Assembly (NCBI RefSeq): GCF_050876985.1
Contig: NZ_JBPAPP010000002.1
Direction: 5' to 3' (one strand)
From: Halopseudomonas sp002296055
Lineage (GTDB): Bacteria > Pseudomonadota > Gammaproteobacteria > Pseudomonadales > Pseudomonadaceae
Length of the DNA: 64,000 bases
Shown here in pieces: positions 45,645 through 54,531 of the stretch. Position 1 is the first letter of the stretch. The number at the start of each line of letters is the position of its first letter. Under the pieces are notes generated by a model that was not told the origin of the DNA, ran no database searches, and saw only the letters and a program-made list of their open reading frames with translations. The position numbers were made by a program, and so were the translations under genes.

Positions 45645-46541
45645 CTAAAGCCCGCGCATCCACTCCGGACGCAGACCGGCCGAATCCGGTCGCGCGATGG
45701 CCTGTTCGATCTGCGCCAGCAGGCGTGCCTTGTCGCGGCCAAGCTCGCCCTTGAGCACTAGCGCATTGGATGCATGGTCGCTGCGAAAGGTAGTGTTGTC
45801 CAGCGCCAACGCACTGACAAAGCGCTGCAGCTCATGGAACAGCTGATCCTGTGTCAGCGGTGAAAAGTCCGGGTAGCGCGCCTGGAAACGCTCCATGCCC
45901 TGGGGAAAGCTGACCACCAGGGTAGACACAAACTCCGGCTGGGTCTCGTTGACCAATCGCGCCGAGTTGTCGGCGTGCTGATGGCTCAGCGCGCGGCCCC
46001 CCAAGCCGTTGAGGATCATTACCGAGCGTTTCAGCCCCGCCTCACCCGCCTTGTGCAGAGCATCGGCGGTCGACGCGTAGCTTTCACCCTTATTGACCCG
46101 CTCCAGCACCTCGTCGTCACCAGACTCGGCACCGACATACAGCATCGCCAAACCGGCGTCGCGCAGTTCACACAACTCCTCGGCCGATTTGCGCTTCAAG
46201 TTGCGCGGCAGGCAGTAAGAGGTCACCCGCTCGACGCTCGGAATATGCTCTGAAATAGCCTGCAGAATGCGCAGCAGACGGTGCGTGGGCAGCACCATGG
46301 CATCGCCATCAGCCAGAAAGATGCGCTGCACGATGTAGCGCTCCCCAACCCGGCGAATCTCATCCAACACCTCAGCCTCGTCGCGTGCACGGAATTTCTT
46401 CTGTGGTGCCGTGTACATCTCGCAGAAGGTGCACTTATTCCAGGAACAGCCGTTAGTGACCGGCAGGATCAACGAGTGCGCCTCACTTGGAGGACGAAAA
46501 ACCGGTTCTATGTAACTGACAGGAAAGGCTTCTTGCATCAT
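45645..46541 (-). CDS. Radical SAM protein with CX4CX2C cluster motif
   Basis: A 298-residue radical SAM enzyme. The iron-sulfur motif is C32-SWNK-C37-TF-C40, i.e. CX4CX2C rather than the canonical CX3CX2C. This spacing is shared by a recognised subgroup (beginning with CS(H/W)N(K/R)C). The GE-like motif FLADGDAMVLP and the later MLYVGAESGDDEVLERVNKG fit the AdoMet-binding barrel. The chemistry is unknown. The frame extends 55 codons upstream, but homology starts near MMQEAFPVSYIEP, so this ATG is chosen. It ends just upstream of the DUF4823 gene, 22 bases away on the same strand. Confidence 0.82.
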   Translation of the reverse strand: MMQEAFPVSYIEPVFRPPSEAHSLILPVTNGCSWNKCTFCEMYTAPQKKFRARDEAEVLDEIRRVGERYIVQRIFLADGDAMVLPTHRLLRILQAISEHIPSVERVTSYCLPRNLKRKSAEELCELRDAGLAMLYVGAESGDDEVLERVNKGESYASTADALHKAGEAGLKRSVMILNGLGGRALSHQHADNSARLVNETQPEFVSTLVVSFPQGMERFQARYPDFSPLTQDQLFHELQRFVSALALDNTTFRSDHASNALVLKGELGRDKARLLAQIEQAIARPDSAGLRPEWMRGL

Positions 46542-46741
46542 CAGGGCTCTCTTTTTTATGGCACGGCACACGGCAAAACCGGTCATCATAGCGATCAATT
46601 CTGCCGATTCAAACCACCCGGACGTGTTTAGCCCGGCGTGACGCGCTTCACATATAGTTCCCGTGCCAGCCGTGACTTTCGCCCCAAAACGAAACAACTC
46701 CATCAATTGTCACGGCCTTTTCCAAGCACAGGACAACAATA

Positions 46742-48412
46742 ATGAAAGCTGCTTTCCCTCGCCCGGACGGGCTCGCTGTATTCAAGACCCTTGGCCTGGC
46801 GGTAGCCGCCCTCTCGTTGACCGGCTGTCTATCTGGCGGCGGTGGCGGTGATGACGACACTACGCCTAACCCCCTGGCCGTTTCGACTACCGACGGAGCA
46901 GTGATTGGCGTCAAGACCGACGACATGCGTATTTTCCGCGGCATTCCTTACGCCAAGCCGCCCGTGGGAGACCTGCGCTTTGCTCCGCCACAGCCGCTGG
47001 ATAAGCGTAGCGCAGACCTTACGCTCACCGGTGAGTTCGCCAGCAGCTGCCCGCAAAGCAATATCAGCACTGGGGCGGCCGCCGGCAACGAGGACTGCCT
47101 GTACCTGAACATCTACACCCCAAGCGATGCCAGTGACCTGCCGGTGATGGTCTGGATCCACGGCGGCGCGTTTGTTTTCGGTAATGGCGGCGGTGAATAT
47201 GACCCCACCCGTCTGGTCGCCGAGGGTGTGGTGGTAGTGACCCTAAACTACCGCCTGGGCAACCTGGGCTTTCTGGCTCACCCCTCACTGGCGTCGAACG
47301 GAGGCAACTTCGGTCTGATGGACCAGCAGCAGGCCCTGCGTTGGGTGAAACAGAATATCGAAGCCTTCGGCGGCGATGCCGATAACGTCACCATCTTTGG
47401 TGAGTCAGCCGGCGGTCACAGTGTGATGAGCCATATCGTCTCGCCGCGCGCAGAGGCTCAAGACCTGTTCCAACGCGCCATCGTGCAGAGCGGCTCATAT
47501 GCCCCCTTCCAAGTGCCCAAAGCCGCTGCACAAGCGGGCGGTGTAGCCGTCGCCAACGCCCTTGGTTGCAGCGATCTGGCGACGGCTGCGGACTGCCTGC
47601 GTGCAGTGCCGGTATCCAGTCTGCTTGCCGCACAGGGCTCGCAGGCAATGCCGACCGTTGATCCAGACTCCGACCTGCTGCCCAAGTCAATCATGCAGTC
47701 GCTGAACGAAGGCAGCTTTAATGACAACCTGGATGTGCTGATTGGCAGCAACCAAAACGAAGGCACCCTATTTGTTGCACTGGATGAGGTGGGCGGTGAC
47801 CCGATCGATGACGAAGCCGAGTACCGGTCTCGTGTGGACGAATTCTTCCAACCTTATCAGGCAAGCGTCCCCTACGATGCGGACCAAATCGCCACCGACT
47901 ATCTTGCGCGCGTTGCCGGTGCCAGCAAGCCTTATGAGGCTGCGTTGTCCGCGATCTGGACCGATTTCACCTTCGCCTGCAATGCCTATGTGCACGCCAA
48001 CACCTTTGCTGCGGCCAACATGAACACCTTCCAGTACTGGTTCCGCGATGAAGATGCGCCCTGGACGCTGGTGCCGCCCTTTGCCGTGAGCTTCCCGATG
48101 GGAGCGACGCACGCTGGCGAAATTCCCTACGTGCTGTACCCGGACGAGCTGATGCGTAGCCGCTATACCGGCGCCGAGGCGGACTTGCTCAGCCTGTCTG
48201 AAGAGATGGTCGACTACTGGACCCAGTTCGCCAAGAATGGCGACCCGAACACCAGTGACGGTGTGGCCGCCACCTGGGCGCAGGCGGCTAGTGGAAACCT
48301 GCAGGTGCTGGACGTACCCAATGCCGCCAGCAGCAGTGTCTTAGGCTTCCTTGGCTATCACAACTGCGCCTACTGGCAGGCGCCACCGCTGACTGTATCC
48401 ACCGCGCGCTAA
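46742..48412 (+). CDS. Type-B carboxylesterase lipoprotein
   Basis: A 556-residue lipoprotein with lipobox LTGCLSG (Cys29), followed by a glycine/aspartate linker and a type-B carboxylesterase domain. PPVGDLRF and the cysteine in EDCLYLNIYTPSD are family signatures. The catalytic triad can be read as Ser in FGESAGG near 221, Glu in SNQNEGTLF and His in MGATHAGEIPY. The enzyme probably hydrolyses esters at the cell surface or periplasm. It is monocistronic, with a strong terminator immediately after it. Confidence 0.88.
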   Translation: MKAAFPRPDGLAVFKTLGLAVAALSLTGCLSGGGGGDDDTTPNPLAVSTTDGAVIGVKTDDMRIFRGIPYAKPPVGDLRFAPPQPLDKRSADLTLTGEFASSCPQSNISTGAAAGNEDCLYLNIYTPSDASDLPVMVWIHGGAFVFGNGGGEYDPTRLVAEGVVVVTLNYRLGNLGFLAHPSLASNGGNFGLMDQQQALRWVKQNIEAFGGDADNVTIFGESAGGHSVMSHIVSPRAEAQDLFQRAIVQSGSYAPFQVPKAAAQAGGVAVANALGCSDLATAADCLRAVPVSSLLAAQGSQAMPTVDPDSDLLPKSIMQSLNEGSFNDNLDVLIGSNQNEGTLFVALDEVGGDPIDDEAEYRSRVDEFFQPYQASVPYDADQIATDYLARVAGASKPYEAALSAIWTDFTFACNAYVHANTFAAANMNTFQYWFRDEDAPWTLVPPFAVSFPMGATHAGEIPYVLYPDELMRSRYTGAEADLLSLSEEMVDYWTQFAKNGDPNTSDGVAATWAQAASGNLQVLDVPNAASSSVLGFLGYHNCAYWQAPPLTVSTAR

Positions 48413-48419
48413 GGTACAA

Positions 48420-48444
48420 CGGCCCCGCTCTGCGGGGCCGTTTA
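48420..48444. terminator. Bidirectional terminator between carboxylesterase and amidohydrolase
   Basis: CGGCCCCGC and GCGGGGCCG form a nine-base-pair GC-rich stem with loop TCT, followed by TTTA. It starts eight bases after the plus-strand stop and lies at the end of the convergent minus-strand gene, so it probably terminates both. Confidence 0.75.
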
Positions 48445-49470
48445 CTCTGCACCCTGCTCGCGCGCCGCTGGCAACACCGCCAGGAAGTTGTCCAAGGCCA
48501 CCGCTTGAGCCACCTCCTCGCTTAACGCATCCAGAAACGGATCAAACCCGCTCATATACTTGCCCAGGTTGTCGAAGCGGCCAACCACGTCGGAGCCAAG
48601 CATAAACCGGCGCGGAAAATCTTCCACCAACTGCACCCACTCCGGGTCCGGCTCCCCCTCCGCGTTAAGCAGATAAGGCTCGCGCAAGGTCCAGGACATA
48701 TCGATATAGAGGTTAGGGTAAGCGGTCAGCATGCGCCGCAACGTTGGCAGCAAGAACTCAAGCCGGTCCTGATGGCGATGAATTTCCATACTGGTGCCGG
48801 CATGCGCCCAGATGATCCGTACGCCAGGGTGGTTGCGCAAAGGCTCTTCAATTTCCTGCAGATACAGCGGATTGCGCTCGCGCCAAGAGGTTATATTGCT
48901 GTGCACCATTACCGGCAGATCATATTCTTCGGCAAGGTCGTAGACACGGTTCATCGCTTCGCTATTGGCCCGTGGCGCTTCGCCGTGAATCAACGCCGTC
49001 AGGGTGTCGTGGCGCGTAAACACCTCGCCCAAGCCCTGCCACACGCCCGGATACAACTCCAGCATGCGGCGAATATGCGCGTCGGCGTTTTTGTCATTGG
49101 GGTTGAAGCCAGACAAAAAGGGATGGAATCGATGGCGCTGCTCGGCCGGAACCTGCTCAAACGCCTTGGCAATCAGCACGTCAGTAGCACTAAACCAGTA
49201 GGCGCTGCCATCATCACCCGCGTAATAGCGCGGGCGCTTGGGCTCATTCTCGCTCCACTGCTTGGCGACCGGGATGCCTGACAGCATCACATGCTCGACA
49301 TTGGCTGCATCCATCGCGGCCAGCAGGTTATTAAAACCTTCGCTTTCCTGAAAAAAATCCACGTAATGCAGATGCGCGTCAGAATAGCGGTAATCGCGGG
49401 CGAACAATGGCGAAGAAAACAGCAGGCCGGCGCAGCATGCACCGGCCAAAAAACTACGCATGAGGGACAC
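48442..49470 (-). CDS. Exported amidohydrolase-family (Amidohydro_2) protein
   Basis: A 342-residue protein with a signal peptide ending near LFA-RD (residue 24). The metal-binding HxH of the amidohydrolase superfamily is in SDAHLHYVDFF (His33/His35); later His in VMVHSNI and WAHAGTS, and Asp in LGSDVVGRFD, complete the usual metal site. The core resembles amidohydrolase 2/decarboxylase-like TIM barrels, but a periplasmic location is unusual for these. The substrate is unknown. A GTG start with GGAG seven bases upstream is preferred to an ATG three codons later. Confidence 0.78.
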   Translation of the reverse strand: MSLMRSFLAGACCAGLLFSSPLFARDYRYSDAHLHYVDFFQESEGFNNLLAAMDAANVEHVMLSGIPVAKQWSENEPKRPRYYAGDDGSAYWFSATDVLIAKAFEQVPAEQRHRFHPFLSGFNPNDKNADAHIRRMLELYPGVWQGLGEVFTRHDTLTALIHGEAPRANSEAMNRVYDLAEEYDLPVMVHSNITSWRERNPLYLQEIEEPLRNHPGVRIIWAHAGTSMEIHRHQDRLEFLLPTLRRMLTAYPNLYIDMSWTLREPYLLNAEGEPDPEWVQLVEDFPRRFMLGSDVVGRFDNLGKYMSGFDPFLDALSEEVAQAVALDNFLAVLPAAREQGAE

Positions 49471-49525
49471 AGGGCGACTCCTGTCATGGGCTCCGCAAGC
49501 TCAGACTGTCGCCCCGCCGTGGAGT

Positions 49526-50173
49526 TCAGGGCGCGTCGGCCCCTTCAGACTCCTTGCGCCGCTTGAAGCGGTTGCCCATGCGCACGCCCACGTCCATCAG
49601 AAACTGCATGTAGGCGTCTTTGTCCTTGATCACGTCTTGCCAGAACGGCGAGTGGTACATGGCCATAGCCCCATGCACCAGTGCCCAGGCGGCGCAATAA
49701 TGGAAGTACGCAGGCACGTCCTCCAGCTTCCCGTCGTCGATACGCGACTGAATGACGCTGGTGACATGATTGAAGTTGGAGGTGCGAATCTGGTGCAGCT
49801 CTTCGACCATGGCGGGTAGCTGATTGGCCTTGACCACCTTCTCTTCCAGCCGATCAAACAAGCGATAGCGCTCCGGGTCGCTCATACGAAAGGCGAAATA
49901 CTCACGCGACAACGCCGCCTTGTCCCGCTCGATGGATTCAGAATGCAGCAACTCGGCCAGATCACGCTCGTAATCCAGCATCAGTCGCAGATAGATTTCT
50001 GCCTTGGATTTGAAGTGCTTGTAGATGGTGCCTTTGCCAATACCTACTTCATCGGCGATCATTTCCACCGTGACGCTGTCCTCGCCCTGCTCCAGAAACA
50101 GGCGCAGGGCACTGTCCAGAATTTCCTGCTCGCGACGACGAAATTCGCGGACTTTACGTGACTCTTTCTGCAT
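49526..50173 (-). CDS. TetR family transcriptional regulator
   Basis: A 215-residue TetR protein. The N-terminal helix-turn-helix (residues ~11-60, ILDSALRLFLEQGEDSVTVEMIADEVGIGKGTIYKHFKSKAEIY) is standard and the C-terminal helices form the ligand domain. The gene is divergent from the aminotransferase gene, and an inverted repeat TTTGGCA-N13-TGCCAAA lies just upstream of it, so self-regulation is likely. From memory its position relative to tatD matches PA2957. Confidence 0.88.
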   Translation of the reverse strand: MQKESRKVREFRRREQEILDSALRLFLEQGEDSVTVEMIADEVGIGKGTIYKHFKSKAEIYLRLMLDYERDLAELLHSESIERDKAALSREYFAFRMSDPERYRLFDRLEEKVVKANQLPAMVEELHQIRTSNFNHVTSVIQSRIDDGKLEDVPAYFHYCAAWALVHGAMAMYHSPFWQDVIKDKDAYMQFLMDVGVRMGNRFKRRKESEGADAP

Positions 50174-50191
50174 TCAGCTACCCGGGTTCAA

Positions 50192-50218
50192 TTTGGCAAA
50201 GTGCTTCATTATGCCAAA
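50192..50218. promoter_or_regulatory. Inverted repeat, probable TetR operator
   Basis: TTTGGCA (50192-50198) and TGCCAAA (50212-50218) are perfect complements separated by 13 bases, 19 bases upstream of the tetR start codon in the gap shared with the divergent aminotransferase gene. Half-site length and spacing fit a TetR dimer or dimer pair. Confidence 0.5.
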
Positions 50219-50367
50219 GTTGATGACCCTGTGCCCAGATTTGCTTATAAGCTGACTATCCAGTTCAGATGTGTCTAAATGTGGCTTTAGCGGCCATTTG
50301 ACGGGCTTTGTGACAGGGCGCAAACGAAGAGTCCCGACATTGGCCGAAATGACACAGGGAGCCCCAC

Positions 50368-51531
50368 ATGATCGACAGCCAACGCTGGCAAGCGCAATTT
50401 CCACAGGCAGCCGACCTCTGCTATCTCAATCACGCGGCGGTCGCCCCCTGGCCCCAACGTGCCGCCGACGCCGTCAGCGACTTTGCCCGTGAAAACCTGT
50501 CCCGCGGAGCCCAGCACTACCCCCAGTGGAGTCGTACCGAAAAGCTCTTGCGCAGCCAGCTCCGTGACCTGCTGAATGCACCGCACAGCGACGACATTGC
50601 GCTGGTTAAAAATACCTCCGAGGCACTGTCTTTCGTTGCCCAGGGCCTGGCTTGGCAACCCGGCGATCAGGTCATCATCAGCAACCAGGAATTTCCCTCC
50701 AACCGCCTGCCTTGGGAAGCGCTGCACGATCAAGGCGTGGAAGTGATTGCGGTGGAGTTGGGCGATAACCCCGAGCAAGCACTGATCGCCGCCATGGGCC
50801 CGAGCACTCGGCTGCTGAGCATCAGCTCGGTTCAATACGGCACCGGCCTGCGGCTGGATTTACAGCAACTGGGCACAGCCTGCCGGGAACGCGGCATTCT
50901 GTTTTGCGTTGATGCCATCCAAAGCCTCGGAGCCCAACCCTTTGACGTTCAGCAGATTGATTGCGACTTCGCCATGGCGGACGGCCACAAATGGCTGCTA
51001 GGCCCGGAGGGTCTGGGCGTATTCTTCTGCCATGCGCGGGTGCGCGAGCAGCTGCAACTGACTCAGCACGGCTGGCACATGGTCGAAGCCCTGGGAGACT
51101 ATGATCGTCTCGACTGGCGGCCGGCTAGCTCAGCGCGACGCTTTGAGGCAGGCAGTCCCAATACCCTTGCACAGCAGGCTCTGTCAGCGAGCCTGTCACT
51201 GCTGCTGGAGGCAGAGATGGCCTGGGTGGGGGGCCAGATCGATGCGCGCGTCTGCCTGCTTGCCGAGCAATTGGCGACACTGCCGGGAGTGACGATTCTG
51301 AGCGATCTGCGCCCGGCGCGGCGCTCTGGCATCATCACCTTCGCCGTCGCCGGCCTGGACCACAAGGCACTGCACAAGGCATTGATGGAGCGCGGGGTTG
51401 TCTGCGCGCTGCGCGGCGGTGGCATTCGCTGGTCGCCCCACTTCTACACACCGGAGGCGACACTGCAGCGGGCACTCGCTCATCTGGCCGAGCTGATCAA
51501 CAACCCCAGCGATAAAAACCCTTCACGATAA
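50368..51531 (+). CDS. Aminotransferase class V family PLP enzyme
   Basis: A 387-residue PLP-dependent enzyme of the class-V (cysteine desulfurase/isopenicillin epimerase-like) group. The PLP lysine lies in ADGHKWLLGPEGLG near residue 208, preceded by the conserved DAIQSLGAQPFD. The substrate-binding GSPNTLAQQALSAS and the C-terminal RWSPHFYTPE are also typical. It lacks the catalytic-cysteine loop of cysteine desulfurases as far as I can see, so an epimerase or lyase role is more likely. The gene starts 194 bases from the TetR gene and is divergent from it. Confidence 0.8.
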   Translation: MIDSQRWQAQFPQAADLCYLNHAAVAPWPQRAADAVSDFARENLSRGAQHYPQWSRTEKLLRSQLRDLLNAPHSDDIALVKNTSEALSFVAQGLAWQPGDQVIISNQEFPSNRLPWEALHDQGVEVIAVELGDNPEQALIAAMGPSTRLLSISSVQYGTGLRLDLQQLGTACRERGILFCVDAIQSLGAQPFDVQQIDCDFAMADGHKWLLGPEGLGVFFCHARVREQLQLTQHGWHMVEALGDYDRLDWRPASSARRFEAGSPNTLAQQALSASLSLLLEAEMAWVGGQIDARVCLLAEQLATLPGVTILSDLRPARRSGIITFAVAGLDHKALHKALMERGVVCALRGGGIRWSPHFYTPEATLQRALAHLAELINNPSDKNPSR

Positions 51532-51610
51532 GCTGCAGCGAGCGTATTCCAAATCAGTTTATAAAAGCGGGAAAGCACAGTGGAAAGCCGGCGATTTTCG
51601 ACAATACTGA

Positions 51611-51730
51611 ACCTATCAGGAACGACATACCCCCCAAGTGTCATTCCTGAGCGGGCAGGCACCGTCCTGCCTCTGTATCACTCCTAATGGTCTTGGCCCG
51701 AATTCATCCCCCAGAATTCGGGTTTTTTTT
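51611..51730 (+). ncRNA. rgsA: RgsA (P16)-like small regulatory RNA
   Basis: Between the aminotransferase stop and the convergent tatD lies about 120 bases with no protein frame but strong structure. Stem 1 is 51616-51627/51639-51650 (11 of 12 pairs; TCAGGAA pairs with TTCCTGA and GACA with TGTC). Stem 2 is 51654-51659/51666-51671 (GGCAGG/CCTGCC). A terminator hairpin with eight Ts ends it. A -10-like CAATACT at 51602-51608 would start the RNA near 51611. In P. aeruginosa the RpoS-dependent, Gac-influenced sRNA RgsA lies next to tatD with a similar length (recalled, not searched). Confidence 0.65.
51697..51730 (+). terminator. Intrinsic terminator of the rgsA-like RNA
   Basis: CCCGAATTC and GAATTCGGG form a perfect nine-base-pair stem with an eight-base loop (ATCCCCCA), followed by eight Ts. 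It is strong on the plus strand and lacks a T run on the minus strand, so it ends a plus-strand RNA rather than tatD. Confidence 0.9.
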
Positions 51731-51734
51731 GTCT

Positions 51735-52514
51735 TCAGCCCGCCGCCAGCGGAAACAGCCGATGGAAGTTCTCGGTGGTTTGCTGGTGCAACTGCTCCAA
51801 CGTTTCGCCACGCAGCTCGGCAAGAAACGCCGCAACCTCGCAAACGTACTGCGGCTCGTTGGACTTGCCCCGGTGCGGTACCGGCGCGAGATACGGTGAG
51901 TCGGTTTCGACCAGCAAGCGGTCAGCCGGCACCTGCCTGGCAACCTCACGCAGCGCGTCGGCATTGCGGAAAGTGACAATGCCCGATAGCGAGATGTAGT
52001 AGCCCATGTCCAGCGCGGCGCGAGCCATGGGCCAGTCCTCTGTGAAACAGTGCAGAACACCGGCGTTAGCCAGGTCAGCCTCACGCAGCATGTCCAGCGT
52101 GTCCTGCCGAGCAGCGCGCGTATGAATAACCACCGGCTTGCCAGTGCGCTGCGCAGCCTGCAGATGAATCGCGAAGGACGCCTTCTGCTGGTCCGCCAGA
52201 TCCGGCTCGTAGTGATAATCAAGGCCGGTCTCGCCGATGGCGACGGTGCGCGGATGTGACAGCGTTGCCAGCAGCCAGTCCAGGTCGGTGCTGCGGCCGT
52301 CTTTCAGATCCAGGGGGTGAACGCCAACGCTGCAGTACACATCCGGATGCGCGTCAGCCAGTTGCTGGACTTGCGCGGCGTTACCGGCATCCACCCCGAT
52401 GCATAGAAACTTGCCAACGCCGCGCGCTCTGGCGGCATCAAGCAAGGCATCGAGGGATCCGTTGTAGGGGGTAAGGTCTAGACGATCAAGGTGACAGTGC
52501 GAGTCAATCAGCAT
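51735..52514 (-). CDS. tatD: TatD family metal-dependent hydrolase
   Basis: A 259-residue TIM-barrel hydrolase. Metal ligands are in DSHCHLDRLD at the N-terminus, GVHPLDLKD, GETGLDYHYEPD, VIHTRAA and ETDSPYLAP. TatD proteins are magnesium-dependent 3'-5' DNases with a role in DNA repair and not in Tat export, despite the name. It is the last gene of the long minus-strand operon and lies six bases after pilZ. Confidence 0.95.
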   Translation of the reverse strand: MLIDSHCHLDRLDLTPYNGSLDALLDAARARGVGKFLCIGVDAGNAAQVQQLADAHPDVYCSVGVHPLDLKDGRSTDLDWLLATLSHPRTVAIGETGLDYHYEPDLADQQKASFAIHLQAAQRTGKPVVIHTRAARQDTLDMLREADLANAGVLHCFTEDWPMARAALDMGYYISLSGIVTFRNADALREVARQVPADRLLVETDSPYLAPVPHRGKSNEPQYVCEVAAFLAELRGETLEQLHQQTTENFHRLFPLAAG

Positions 52515-52519
52515 AACAA

Positions 52520-52876
52520 CTACATGGTATGGGTCGGGCGGTCGGACTGCAGGGCGCCGGCCAGATAGGTTTCAATCTTGCTGCGTGCGGTATTGTCCTG
52601 ATCACTGAACTGCACGCCAATGCCAGCAGCGCGATTACCCTGAGCACCCTTGGGGGTGACCCAGATAACCTTGCCGGCTACCGGGATCTTCTCCGGCTCT
52701 TCCATCAGGTTGAGCAGCATGAAGACCTCATCACCCAGGCGGTAACTCTTGTTGGTCGGAATGAACAGCCCACCGTGCTTAACAAACGGCATGTAAGCCG
52801 CGTACAGCACAGACTTGTCCTTGATGGTCAGCGACAGAATGCCGTTACGCGGACCCGGAGCAGCAGGGGTGGTCAT
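52520..52876 (-). CDS. pilZ: PilZ domain protein (PilZ orthologue)
   Basis: A 118-residue single-domain PilZ. The canonical c-di-GMP RxxxR motif is absent from the N-terminus, and D/NxSxxG-like residues are poorly matched (SYRLGDEVFMLLNLMEE), which fits the true PilZ of pseudomonads that controls type IV pilus assembly through FimX and PilB without binding c-di-GMP itself. Its position between holB and tatD matches PA2960. Confidence 0.93.
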   Translation of the reverse strand: MTTPAAPGPRNGILSLTIKDKSVLYAAYMPFVKHGGLFIPTNKSYRLGDEVFMLLNLMEEPEKIPVAGKVIWVTPKGAQGNRAAGIGVQFSDQDNTARSKIETYLAGALQSDRPTHTM

Positions 52877-52913
52877 CTTTATTCCTTTTTGGTATCAGGC
52901 AATGACTGAGAGG

Positions 52914-53885
52914 TTAACGCCTTTCAACGAGCGTTTTCCACTCTGCGAGCAGCTTTTCCAGAAACAGTTGGCGATTCAGGTTCGCCTTGTTGTCGAATTG
53001 ACGGCGATGTGCCAGCAACCACTCTTGCCAGTGTAGCAGCGCCAGGGGCTGCACACGTTGCGCCATGTAGCCCAGCACCTTATCCATATCAGCGTTGCGG
53101 GCAACATCCTGAGCCTGTTGCTGCAGCTTGAGCAAATCCAGCGTCCAGTCGGCAAACCACTCAAGCAGCAACTCCATCGGCACTGCGTTCCATTGCTCGC
53201 ACAGCCGCGGCGCAGAAATTTGCCCCTTGAGCAGCGCCTTTACTCCTTCTACGACCTTATCGCGCAGTGCCAGAGCGTCCATTTGCTGCAACGTCAGGGC
53301 CCGCAACGGCGCGCCGCCGGCCATTTGCAACAACAGTTGATGTTGCTCGGGGGTGCTGTCCGGCAGTTGCCCTGCCAACCAGCTACGCGCCTGCTCCGCT
53401 GCCGGCGGCCCAAGCGGTTGCACGCGGCAGCGACTGCGAATGGTCGGCAGCAAGCGGCTGGGCTGATCGCTAATCAGCAGTAAATAGGTATCAGCTGTCG
53501 GTTCTTCCAGCGATTTAAGCAGCGCGTTGGCCGCGTTCTGGTTCATCGACTCAGCGGGGTGTAACACCACCACCTTACGCCCGCCCTGCTGAGCGGTCTG
53601 GGCAATAAAGTCGACCAATTGGCGAATCGCATCCACACGAATCGCCTTGCCCTCTTCTTCCGGTGCGATAGTCAGCAGGTCGGGATGGCTGCCCGCCTGT
53701 CGCAGCAGGCAACTGCGGCACTGCTGGCACGCCTGCCCCGCAGCGGGTTGCTCGCACATCAACCAGGCGGCAAAGGCACTGGCGAACGCGCGCTTGCCCG
53801 CACCCGACGGACCGGTAAACAGGTAGGCATGAGCAAACTGTGTCTGGGCGACCAGCGCCTGCCAGTGCCCCTGATGCCAGGGCAT
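52914..53885 (-). CDS. holB: DNA polymerase III delta-prime subunit
   Basis: A 323-residue clamp-loader subunit. The nucleotide-fold Walker A-like GPSGAGKR is present, followed by the zinc-binding C-x2-C-x2-C segment (CQQCRSC) and a downstream SRC motif (TIRSRCRVQPLG). The delta-prime subunit is the stator of the clamp loader that loads the sliding clamp onto DNA. The ATG chosen is the first with homology (MPWHQGHWQAL); a larger upstream frame overlaps tmk. It follows tmk by 13 bases. Confidence 0.92.
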   Translation of the reverse strand: MPWHQGHWQALVAQTQFAHAYLFTGPSGAGKRAFASAFAAWLMCEQPAAGQACQQCRSCLLRQAGSHPDLLTIAPEEEGKAIRVDAIRQLVDFIAQTAQQGGRKVVVLHPAESMNQNAANALLKSLEEPTADTYLLLISDQPSRLLPTIRSRCRVQPLGPPAAEQARSWLAGQLPDSTPEQHQLLLQMAGGAPLRALTLQQMDALALRDKVVEGVKALLKGQISAPRLCEQWNAVPMELLLEWFADWTLDLLKLQQQAQDVARNADMDKVLGYMAQRVQPLALLHWQEWLLAHRRQFDNKANLNRQLFLEKLLAEWKTLVERR

Positions 53886-53898
53886 GGCGGAGACAGAA

Positions 53899-54531
53899 TC
53901 AGGCACGCCAGCGCTCCAGCAGTTGATCAATAAACGGTTGCAGGCTTTGCTGCACCTGAGCCAGCTCCGTACTGGCGTCCACCACCACATAGCGCTCGGG
54001 CGCCATCGCTGCACGCTCGAGATAGGTACTACGCACCGCCTCGAAGAACGCCCGCTGCTCACTCTCGAAGCGGTCCAGCGCGCTGCGGGCGCGGGCACGC
54101 TGCATACCGACCTCAACGGGCACATCCAGAATCAACGTCAGGTCGGGGCGCAAATCGCCCTGTGTCCACTGCTCCAACTCGGCAATCCGCGTCTGATCTA
54201 TGCCACGGCCACCACCCTGATAGGCGTAGGTCGCGTCAGTGAAGCGATCGCTGATGACCACCCTGCCAGCCGCCAGCGCCGGGCGAATAACCCGCTCAAG
54301 ATGCTGCGCGCGAGCGGCAAACACCAACAATAGCTCGGCGTCATCCGCCATTGGCTCTTCATGATGGGCCAGCAGCACCCCACGCACCTGCTCGGCAATG
54401 GGCGTGCCACCCGGTTCGCGGGTCAGCAGTGGCTCACAGCCAGCGGCGCGTAGAGCGTCAGCGATGTAAGCGAGATTGGTCGACTTACCGGCGCCCTCAG
54501 GGCCTTCCAGGGTGACGAAGACACCACTCAT
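53899..54531 (-). CDS. tmk: Thymidylate kinase
   Basis: A 210-residue kinase phosphorylating dTMP to dTDP. The P-loop GPEGAGKS lies near residues 10-17, the DRF motif in VISDRFTDATYAYQGGGRG and the LID segment with arginines (RARSALDRFESEQ) are intact. It overlaps mltG by an ATGA and sits between mltG and holB, the usual pseudomonad order. Confidence 0.95.
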   Translation of the reverse strand: MSGVFVTLEGPEGAGKSTNLAYIADALRAAGCEPLLTREPGGTPIAEQVRGVLLAHHEEPMADDAELLLVFAARAQHLERVIRPALAAGRVVISDRFTDATYAYQGGGRGIDQTRIAELEQWTQGDLRPDLTLILDVPVEVGMQRARARSALDRFESEQRAFFEAVRSTYLERAAMAPERYVVVDASTELAQVQQSLQPFIDQLLERWRA

